DNA of 64,000 nt from Dendrophyllia cribrosa (lineage: Eukaryota; Cnidaria; Anthozoa; Scleractinia; Dendrophylliidae). Shown here piece after piece: positions 55,948 to 64,000 of this stretch; the stretch's first letter is position 1, and every line of letters starts with the position of its first letter. The notes below the pieces were generated by a model. The model made no database searches. It saw only the letters and a list, made by a program, of their open reading frames with translations, and was not told where the DNA came from. The translations under genes and the position numbers were made by a program. Where the stretch lies: NCBI GenBank assembly GCA_024195265.1, contig JAJLRJ010000004.1, forward strand, positions 6,684,095 to 6,748,094. The letters are read 5' to 3'.

Positions 55948-56750
55948 CTTTTAGTGATAGTGGCAAAAGTATCTGCCGAGCGCTGGACTGTCCAACTCAT
56001 GCAAATGAGCAAAATCTGTTGTTCTTGTTCATTAACTGGCTCGTCGCTCTGCGACGAGTCAGTTCTTAAAATACCCCCTTTTTTTTTTTTTTTTTTTTTT
56101 TTTCCTGTCGGGTCACCTGCCCCGGGAATCGATTTTGCTGCGGCCAACACCGTACCTAGTTTACTTCCGGTTTTCAGAAATCAGTGATGTCATCTAAAAG
56201 ACAATTTAAATGGATCTCTTAAGGAGTTATGATAGTGAGGAATGTTCTTTTCGATAATTCAGAATCAGTGGGTGAACTACATGGTGCGAAGGAGGTTTGG
56301 AGTGTTTATCTACTAACCTATAGCTGGGCGAATGTGGATATGTTTCCTTCGCGCGAATATTTTGCATTAGCAGTTGTTAGGTCATTCACCAATGGCAAAG
56401 CGAAAATTCTACACTGGTGTTGTTGCCGTGAAAAGCACAGAAAATACGGAGAGCATTAGCACATAGGCCTGAAGGAAGATCGCAATCAACAGCGGTGGCT
56501 ATCCTCAAAGGAATTTTTGGACCCCACGCGCGAAGCAAAGGGAAATTCCCGCATGTGGCAAATGCTTTTCTGAGCTTATAATACATCCTCCAGCTACCAC
56601 AGTTGAACTAGTTGAATATGAGGATATTATGTCAGTTTTCAGTCGGTTCACAAGGCGAACTGTATACCATAGGAAAAGAAATTTGTAAACAACCTCGTTC
56701 GGCTACGGTTCACACGGTTCACATAATTAAAAAAATATGTATGATATTAA
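55948..56750. other. 3' flank of gene B
   Basis: A run of about 24 T at 56080-56103 and AT-rich sequence. No AATAAA is seen in the first 700 bases, so the poly(A) site is unclear. Confidence 0.45.
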
Positions 56751-56754
56751 TTAT

Positions 56755-57360
56755 TTAATATATTCTTAATAGAATTATTAAGAAAATAGAATCAAAATCT
56801 AAGGACAAGGTACATCAGATGAAGCTTGTTCAACTAAACATCAAGATTAATTTGTATTCTAAATTCACAAATGACACAGGAAGTTCTAGTAACTCTTATG
56901 ACGTAATAAAAAATGTGAAACACAGACGAACACTGGCTAAGTTTCGAACAGGAAATCATTGCCTACGTATAGAAACGGGTAGACATGCAAAACCAAAAAT
57001 TCCAAGAGATCTGAGGCATTGCGAATGCTGCTTATCAAATGACGTTGAAGACGAAATTCATTTCTTTTTCGACTGTGTTTCATATTCTGACCTAAGGAAT
57101 TCACTATTCAATGAAATTAGCAAACATTGTAAAAGTTTCTTGAATCTACAAAATACAGATAGAATTAATTTCTTTTTTAATAATGTTGACCCCTTCATAT
57201 GTAAACAGTTGGGTCACTTTATATATGAAGCTTCAGAGAGACGAAACACTGTTAGCAAGGACTGCAATCACTGTATTTTAATTTAGTTTAGTTTAATCTG
57301 TTAGTGTAATAGGCAATACCATGTATGTATATGGGAATGCTAATAAACTTTGAATTGAAT
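56755..57360 (+). mobile_element. LINE 3' fragment
   Basis: The frame encodes LAKFRTGNHCLRIETGRHAK, then CECCLSNDVEDEIHFFFDC, the zf-RVT knuckle found after the reverse transcriptase in many LINEs, and ends at TAG near 57286. A short 3' tail ends in GAATTGAATTGA, as in LINEs with short repeats in place of poly(A). The 5' part, including RT, is missing, so it is a dead fragment. This LINE type differs from the one at 33 kb. Confidence 0.7.
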
Positions 57361-57416
57361 TGATTCCTGATTCTGTAATATAATTATAAACTCTTGTTCT
57401 TAGGCCATCGTAACTT

Positions 57417-58345
57417 GATTAAAAATAAAACACAAACAGCGGTTATAAACATGGTAAACCAACGCATATAATATAATAAACTTGACGTTTCGTATGCTAA
57501 GCAACATACATTTTCAAAAGTAATCGTTACAGTGTTTGAAAACTGTTTATATATTTCAAAATAGGGGTCTGGAACCAAGATTAAGAAAAACAATCTTAAC
57601 AGTAAATTTAAGGCGGGAGTTAACCTAAACGCCACTTTTCCGCCACTTGACATGGCTTTAATGGAAATATCTCGTTCACGTTTCAAGCAATCCAAAACCT
57701 CTATGCTTAAAACATAAACCTATGTTATGGGGTGTTTTGTAAATTTTTGGGTGATTTTTGGGTATGTTTGGGAGGAAATAGTTTTTCTCAAAGGATTGGT
57801 AAAATTTAGAGAAATAAGAAATGTTGAAGATTTAGTGAAGTTTTAAAATTAGAATTTGTAGTTAATAATTAATAGACGGATACCAAGTTAGTCCACTAGC
57901 AACCTGGGGTGCTCTTGCGTGGGTATCGACTGTCTGTTGGTGTTCCAAAACTCATTTTCTTTCTCCTATCCCTTCTTAAAACCTCTTAAAATTTCATTAA
58001 AATTCAGGTAGACTCCCGCCTTAATAGTACGGACTGTCAGTCCTAAGAAGCTACAGCTAATAAAGCAACAGCTTCTCCCTGCAGATGTTAACATTTATAG
58101 AAGGCTGTAGTTCTTGAATGAGCAAAGTCTCCTTGATTTTACAGTGAAAGTATCAAAATGATCCCAATTAATGTTGTGACCAGTGATTTTGATATGATCA
58201 GTAATGGCTAAATGTAAACGTCAGCAGTGAGAAGCTGTTGCTTTATTAGCTGTAGCTTAGCATACGAAACGGCAAGTTTATTATAAAAATGCGTTGGTTT
58301 ACCATGTTTATCACCGCTGTTTGTGTTTTATTTTTAACAGATAAT
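57417..58345. mobile_element. Nested inverted-repeat element
   Basis: Outer arms of about 85 bases (57417-57500 and 58260-58345) share ACAAACAGCGG, ACATGGTAAACCAACGCAT and TAGCATACGAAACG in inverse order. Inner arms at 58049-58092 and 58218-58258 share AAGCTACAGCTAATAAAGCA. The 103-codon minus ORF at the left arm has no domain. Confidence 0.65.
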
Positions 58346-59156
58346 TATAATAGTTATAACCAATACTTATACAGGGTATATATAAACGTCACGCGCGTCG
58401 AGTCTTCTCGGGAGAGGGGATTTTCGTGCTCGCTCGCGGGATCTCCCACTTGGCCTTGTATCCCTGAGAGAAATTAATAAGGAATTACTCGTAGTCTTGT
58501 TTGTCATACTAGTATGATCATCTTTAATTTTATAACAGCCATTCTCCGTCCCGTCACGCGTGACCAGTATTTTTGAAAATGTGAATGGAGTTTTCAAGTT
58601 TACGCGTCGGTTTTGTAAATTCATTCCGACATTCGGAATTCCCGTCAGAATTTTACGCTTTTTGGAAACAAAGAGCAACAAAAGATCATTTTATTTGAAA
58701 TGTTACATATCTGAACAATATTAGGCTTTTTATGCGTGTAGCGAAGTTAATTTTCCGTTAACTCGTGACTTTCAAAGTGTTTTCCAGAGAGATCTTTAAG
58801 GTTTCATTCAAATCTCGGACGTTACAAAGAAATATTCAAAGAGTATCATTTTATCTGCTTAATGTCGCGGGTCGCGAGTCGCGACTGAAAGTCGCGGGTG
58901 TGGGTAACAGGTGCGGGTGCGGGTAAAAGTCGCGGGTAACAAATAACCAAAAAATTAAAATAAAAAACCAAAAATTAAAAAGAAAAAATTACCAAAAAAT
59001 TACTTCTCCCAAAGCGGGTTTCGAATTTTATCGTCCAGTAATCATGCTAGAAATTTGCAGTGGCATAGCCACAAAGCGACTCTTTTCTATTGTTAACAGA
59101 TCGAATAACAATGTAAAAATTTTGGTTTTGTTTCTTTTTTTGTGCGCGGAGAGAGG
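58346..59156. other. Gene-free stretch
   Basis: A short GC-rich phrase array (GTCGCGGGT copies) lies at 58863-58940. ATCCCTGAG near 58460 resembles one end of the element at 2287. No gene. Confidence 0.45.
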
Positions 59157-59512
59157 TAGCCTGCGTGGCAGGCGTAAACGGGGAGGGGAGAGGGGAGAGG
59201 GGGCGCGAAAAAGGAAAGGGGGAGAAGGGAAGGAACGCCTGCTATAAGAACCGGGCTATTCGCATTACGCCCACCGATTTCCTTGTAATCGAATTACGTC
59301 AACTGTCAATACGTTCACCAATCAGAAACTGGCACGCGCTTTTACTCATGGATGATTTCACGCGGGAAGTTACTTTGTTTACCGCCCAGCGCGAATTAGC
59401 CAATCAGAATTTGCGGCCGCCAGCGTCCGCAGAAATGAACAAATGGGGGTCTTTATTGCAGGCGTCCTCTCTCCAGTTCCCTTCTCCCCGACGCCTGCTA
59501 CGCAGGCAAGCC
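59157..59512. mobile_element. Inverted-repeat element with AGCCTGCGT/ACGCAGGC ends
   Basis: AGCCTGCGTGGCAGGCGT at the left and ACGCCTGCTACGCAGGC at the right, about 355 bp apart. A short relative with TAGCCTGCGTAGCAA ends lies at 32393-32458. The 146-codon ORF across it is not supported. Confidence 0.65.
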
Positions 59513-59894
59513 TTTGTACAGCGGTATATATATATTTTTACCGTTTCGTCGATTAATCGTAAGCCGTCGATAACAAAAGATAACCCCCAAAATGGGACAA
59601 AATAAAAACAAAAGCTATAATTATCAATTTAAAATGAAGTAATTCCCGATAACGTCCAGGCATTTATGCTGAGCCAATTTCAAGGAATCTTCAAAGGCAA
59701 TACAAGATTAATTATTATTATATAAACACCAATGAAATACCAGGTGAGCTTTCGCGCGTAAACATCATATCTTCACACGTGAGAATAACATGTTATCTTC
59801 ACACGTGAAAAGATCACCGTTCTACTTTAGGACTACAAAAAGTTATTAAAGTGAAATGGTTTGATTTCATTGGTGTTTATATAATAAACAGAAC

Positions 59895-60012
59895 ATTACA
59901 TGGCCGCTTGAAGATACGAAATTTCTCTTCTCGTGTTGAAAAATATTTCACTCGTTCGCGATATTTTTCAACACTCGAAGAGAAATTTCGTATCTTCGCG
60001 CGGCCATGTAAT
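59895..60012. mobile_element. 118-bp hairpin MITE
   Basis: ATTACATGGCCGC, GAAGATACGAAATTTCTCTT and GTTGAAAAATAT pair with their inverses around 59955. Non-coding. Confidence 0.75.
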
Positions 60013-61264
60013 ATCCTCTATATATGCAGGATCTTTGCTGTGATAATGAGAACATCACTGCCCCCCTTCATGCTGAATTGTGCTATCATTTTTCGCGCTG
60101 ATTCTGAATTGCTAAAATGAGCCGCCGCAAAACGGCTTTTTCCTTGCTTTTCACTCTAGTAAGGATAAGATACGTCAAATTGAACAAAGGAAACTTGGAT
60201 TTCATTTTCAGTGGCAAGAGTTTCATAGGTGTTCGTTTAGTACAGGTCAGATTTTGGCGTTGAGAAGTGACCATTTATTCAAAGTATTTGAGTAAAAAGA
60301 TGTAGCTTAAAATTCTAAGAGTTAAAACTATTAAAAATAGTTAACAATGTCTGCCCCTTTGTAAAAGAATGCACGTTTAGTTTACTCTAAGTTTATCGCT
60401 GTTTTTAGTATTGTAAGAGTGAAAGTCACAGCACTTGATCATGATATAAGTAATCAGTAATTTAGATTTGGAGTAGTGTGCTCTATACCCTTGGTTACTT
60501 ATACTTTAACAATAAAGTTAGTTTAAACGCAAGCGTTTGGCTTTTATTTGACTTTTTTTAAAGCAACGACTTGGCGATTTACCGTATAAGTACAGCTATC
60601 AGGGCTGCAATTAACAGCCTGTCATTGGACATATGTCCGGTAAATTTGGCATTTTGACTGGTGAAAGCTTAACCTGGCCTGACAGATGGGCAGGGTAGTT
60701 CTGCTTCAATTAAATTCTGACAGAATCTTTTCTCTCAGTAAAATATGGAAAACTTTCCATTAGGCATTTTTCAGAAAAAAAAATCCAAATTGCCTGACCA
60801 GAGTGACGTCTTTTCAGGTCAATAGTCCCTGGACTGACAAATGACTTGCTCAGAGAAGAAAACTGTTTGCCGGCTTGTCTATGGACATTTTGATAATGAT
60901 TACCCTAAACGGGAACCAAGGGGAGAACGGACCTTTTTGCAAAAGTTGATGTCATGACGCAATCGCAATCTAAAAAAAAGGATCCGTTTTCGGTGGTCGA
61001 AAATGCCGTTTCAGTGCAGACGGAAGGCCAAACCAGGGAAGAACCGGCAAAATGATGCATTCATTACAATTAACAAATAACATGAAAAAAAAAAAAAGAA
61101 AGAAAGTAAATTTAAGAGAATAACTTGACGAAAGGCTTTATATCAATAGAAAGTGTTAATATAATTTAATCAATGCAAAACTAGTATTGTCCGATTACAA
61201 CTTTGCTGTTGCCATAGTAATTGTATTAAATGATGTGATTGGTTCATTTAGCCTTAAGCTTGAT
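60013..61264. other. Gene-free stretch
   Basis: AT-rich, with an A run near 61085. Nothing recognised. Confidence 0.45.
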
Positions 61265-61383
61265 CTCCTCTCTGAATTAACGATAATCGTTAATTCTCAA
61301 ATTGCTCAGAATTTACCATTATAGTTAATTTAGAACACTGTTTCCCAGGACATTTCAGAAAAGAAGAAATAAAAAAAAAACCA

Positions 61384-61462
61384 TGTTATTTGCACTGCGG
61401 GATTCGAACCCGGAACTACCGCTACCAGGAACGTCTTTTTACCACTAGACCACCGAACAACA
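61384..61462 (-). repeat. tRNA-like sequence 1 (pseudo-tRNA or SINE head)
   Basis: On the minus strand an A box TGGTCTAGTGG (61452-61442) and a B box GGTTCGAATCC (61410-61400) are 31 bases apart, with a T-arm CGGG/CCCG. The acceptor strands (TGTTCGG and GCAGTGC) do not pair, so it is not a functional tRNA. Confidence 0.6.
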
Positions 61463-61757
61463 AGGCGATGGGAAATTAAATCTGCAAGACATTTATTTGA
61501 GTCTTGCATAGAATATCATTGATCTACAGTGATTAGGCCTAAGCGCTGATTTAAAATGGTTAGCTTTTTGTTGAGGTTTGGTGATCAAGCTTTTCCATTT
61601 ACTTTCAAAAACTATTTTCAAGCGAGTGATTTATAGGCTTACTACAGGGTGTAGAATAAGCGCATGAATTTTATTATGTTAAAAAATTGAGGTTTGCTCA
61701 ACCAGCAGCGTGGTGGTCTAGTGGTTAGAAGAGAGGATAAGTCAGCTGGTCAAGCCC

Positions 61758-62089
61758 AAATCATACTGTCCAGAAGGACGTCGGACACCTTATTGAGACT
61801 TATATAACGGAGTAACTGGTTACCTTTCAGTTGAGGTTGGGGGTAGCAGTTTATATAGTTAAATTTAGGACTAAGCAACCCGAGAAGCTAGGTAGTACAG
61901 TGGTACGGTAGGCTATGTTAGCCTAAGCCTAGCTGAGGTCACAGGTTCAATCCTGAGTTTGGATTTTAGACTTTCTTTTTTACACTTAAACATTTATTGA
62001 AAATAAAATTCTAAGTGTTGACATTACGTTTTATAAGTCTCAATAAGGTGTCCGACGTCCTTCTGGACGGTATGATTTAGGTACAACCA
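61758..62089. mobile_element. Inverted-repeat element nested in the tRNA-like sequence
   Basis: AAATCATACTGTCCAGAAGG and its inverse with one change extend about 46 bases per arm, through GACGTCGGACACC and GAGACTTATA. No clear target duplication. Confidence 0.65.
61880..61965 (+). repeat. tRNA-like sequence 3
   Basis: A box TAGTACAGTGG (61893) and B box GGTTCAATCC (61944), inside the nested element. No cloverleaf acceptor stem is evident. Confidence 0.45.
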
Positions 62090-62271
62090 AGTCAACGAAG
62101 GGTCGTAGAGGCCGTAGGTTCGAGTCCTGTCCGAACACTAAGGATTGTTCTTTTTCAACAAAAATGCTGATTTTCCAGAATTCCTTTCAGACTGTCAGTG
62201 TTCTAAATTAATTATAATCGTAAATTCAGAGCAATTTGAGAATTAACGATAATCGTTAATTCAGAGAGGAG

Positions 62272-63060
62272 GACGGGTTGGAACAGAAGTGTCGAAGACT
62301 ACCGCGAGTTGAGCGAGGACTGTGGGGCATGGTGATAGGACCGTTGGATAGAAAAGATTTTCGAAGATTGTACGGAATAAAAAACAAATCTATTTTGAAC
62401 TGAATCACTCCGACAGCGGTCGATGAGACTGGACTGAGCTGAGCGGGGACGCGAAACCTGAGCTGAGCGCGTGGAGACGCAAACACGATACGGCTAGCTA
62501 GTAACGCAACATATTAACCTAAATTTTCACACCTTCCTTGTGGTAGACTGCAAAACAGTCGTATTTTTTGCGTTGGTCATACGAATGCAAAAAATACGAA
62601 TACGATAATGCGAAAGGTCTGGAACGAGTGTGAATATGAAGAGTGGGACTGGGGAGAGACGCTAAAAAATACACGCCCGTGTGAGGCTCGCGTGCTTCGC
62701 GCGCGGGTATCCACGCTCCAGACGCTTTTGGCGCTTCGCGCCTTTGCGAGCGAGCCAGCGGAAAAAAAAAACGACTGTTTTGCAGTCTATCCTTGTGGTG
62801 AACGCGTCCTTTGCTCAACAATATTCTACAGATATTGCAAGAACTTGATGCGTGAATTTCAAAACAAAATTAGTCTTATCAGCTGGAGTTTTCGTCGATT
62901 CATCCCGGTTACATTTGCTTTGATTCCCCTCAAAAACGAAAGAGAAAATTCTGTAATACCAGCTGAGCGAGACGATACAACAGCATTATTACAACAAATT
63001 TACCGCAGCAATTACTATCTTTTGGATACACTAGTAATATTTATGATTAACAAATTAATC
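62272..63060. repeat. Dispersed repeat, copy 2 (inverted relative to 9120-9760)
   Basis: Shares GCTAGTAACGCAACATATTA-type sequence, the MPHSPRSTRGSLRHF frame and the SLISWSFRRFIPVTFAL frame with copy 1. It is interrupted by the element at 62544-62789. Confidence 0.65.
62544..62789. mobile_element. 246-bp inverted-repeat element with 9-bp target duplication
   Basis: The ends TAGACTGCAAAACAGTCG and its inverse are flanked by TCCTTGTGG at 62535-62543 and 62790-62798. The related copy at about 9440 has a single CCTCGTGG-type site and no insertion. A 9-bp duplication fits a Mutator-like MITE. Confidence 0.8.
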
Positions 63061-63271
63061 GTCCAGGGCTTTCACCTACACTCCAAAATCATAAGACAAA
63101 GCAGAAATCTGTGTTCATGTTTACAAAAGTTTAAAACTTTTTTCTATGACAATTTTTATGTTCCACTGAATAATTACGATGGTAACGCCGCCCAAAGGAG
63201 GAAATGAATCGTTTTTGTGATCAAGGCGCTTGAAGGGGGCCGGTTACACCTGAATTTTAATGAAACTGTAA

Positions 63272-63455
63272 GGGGGTGTTTACATGACACCGGGGCGACT
63301 TTCGCGCCGTGGCGAGTTTACTCCGGTTCCCTCTTATGGCTCTACATTTGTTTACATGATACCACTATCATGTAAACAAATGTAGAGCCATAAGAGGGAA
63401 CCGGAGTGAACTCGCCCCGGCGCGAAAGTCGCCCCGGTGTCATGTAAACACCCCC
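63272..63455. mobile_element. 184-bp hairpin element with TAA duplication (Harbinger-like MITE)
   Basis: GGGGGTGTTTACATGACACC and its inverse, with arms of about 90 bases that are nearly perfect, and TAA at 63269-63271 and 63456-63458. Three-base TWA targets with G-rich ends are typical of PIF/Harbinger MITEs. Non-coding. Confidence 0.75.
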
Positions 63456-63458
63456 TAA

Positions 63459-64000
63459 GAGTTTCAAAGAAAAGATAGAGAAAGAAAATTATTTTTAGAA
63501 CACCCCACGCAAGAACACCCCTGGTTGGTGGTGGACTGTTTTTGTGTTTATCTAACAATAATTAACTATACATTATAATTTTAAAACTTCACTGAATAAA
63601 TCTTTAATATTGTATATTTTTGCAAAATTTCACAAATCAACCCCCTTCTCCCTTTATCCTTTTCTTACGCACTCCCAAAAATCACAAAACAAAACATTCG
63701 TCTATAGCTATAAACCTATTGTGGTATTTTTCATTTGATTGAAATGTTTACGAGATAATTCCAGAAAACCGATCTCAAGTACCGAATCAAAGGCTCCTAT
63801 GAGCCAACTCGAAACAACCTTTTCACCCTCCCCTCTCCTACGCGTTTTGCTCCACCCATGGCCCGCTATTTTGAAGCGGAGAAGGCCCTAGGGACGAGGT
63901 TGAGGCAGGTGACCATCTGACTCGTCTCCAGTCGTCTCTCTTGGCAAGACGCGGATGACGCGCGCGGGGGATAGATACGGAACTGAGGAACGAAAGACAA
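63459..64000. other. Gene-free end of window
   Basis: No coding or repeat signal recognised. Confidence 0.4.

Larger units (their letters stand above)
61705..62137 (+). repeat. tRNA-like sequence 2, split by an inverted-repeat insertion
   Basis: An A box TGGTCTAGTGG (61714) and a B box GGTTCGAGTCC (62117) are separated by the element at 61758-62089. Without it they would be about 70 bases apart. A SINE head is more likely than a tRNA. Confidence 0.45.
61266..62271. mobile_element. Inverted-repeat element of 1.0 kb carrying tRNA-like promoter boxes
   Basis: The ends CTCCTCTCTGAATTAACGAT and its inverse continue through the palindrome TTAACGATAATCGTTAA and CTCAAATTGCTC to arms of about 80 bases. 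Inside are three tRNA-like segments and a second inverted-repeat element (61758-62089). No protein gene. Confidence 0.65.

Noticed and set aside
57470..57520. Hammerhead-like motif at GAAACGTC on the minus strand
   Set aside because: The core is TTGAAAA rather than CTGANGA; only stem II and GAAAC are kept.
59165..59605. 146-codon ORF
   Set aside because: It crosses both ends of an inverted-repeat element and has no domain or splice support.
61384..61462. Functional tRNA gene on the minus strand
   Set aside because: A and B boxes are good, but the acceptor stem does not pair.
62608..63207. 199-codon ORF
   Set aside because: It starts inside the 246-bp insertion and runs into the dispersed repeat, so it is a chance fusion of two repeats.

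Overview
The window is animal nuclear DNA, most likely from a cnidarian and probably a coral or other anthozoan. It is AT-rich, its genes are split by GT-AG introns, and most of the rest is decayed transposon sequence: short inverted-repeat elements, a Penelope-like element and LINE fragments. There are no operons, ribosome binding sites or bacterial features. The assignment to Cnidaria is an inference from repeat style and domain content, not from a marker gene.

The main content is a pair of head-to-tail paralogous genes on the + strand. The first (1-13454) is seen only as its 3' part: a Ser/Asn/Thr-rich region, a charged coiled coil, a CHY and CTCHY zinc finger module and a RING-H2 domain of the RCHY1/Pirh2 type. 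The second (38985-55947) is seen nearly whole. Its start codon lies just after a splice acceptor, so a 5' untranslated exon is expected upstream. It encodes about 2059 residues: tetratricopeptide repeats, a degenerate Roc-GTPase-like segment, a coiled coil, a death effector domain, a disordered linker, then the same coiled coil plus CHY/RING module. This joins an adaptor scaffold, a death-fold interaction domain and a ubiquitin ligase in one predicted protein, and it is the strongest candidate for an undescribed system here. Exon borders and phases of the shared 3' exons are identical in the two genes, but the gene A introns are much longer because they hold transposons.

By region: 1-13454, gene A, with inverted-repeat elements and a broken Penelope-like element in its introns. 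13455-20450, intergenic, with inverted-repeat elements and a striking array of five 21-bp micro-hairpins (15895-15999). 20450-31430, a minisatellite, adjacent TTAA-flanked elements, an inverted duplication carrying the 5' end of a UBE2J2-like gene, G tracts, a degenerate repeat array, a tandem repeat with hammerhead-ribozyme-like motifs (29517-30470) and a GATC-rich array. 31731-35229, a foldback element with a 10-bp target duplication and a LINE nested inside it. 35230-38960, intergenic, with one large hairpin. 38985-55947, gene B; its 6.1-kb intron 3 is mostly three large inverted-repeat elements. 55948-64000, a LINE fragment, nested inverted repeats, an element with three tRNA-like promoters, and an element whose insertion is shown by an empty related site at about 9.44 kb.

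All coordinates come from reading by eye. Splice sites were placed using consensus signals and frame continuity. Similarity statements are visual, not computed.
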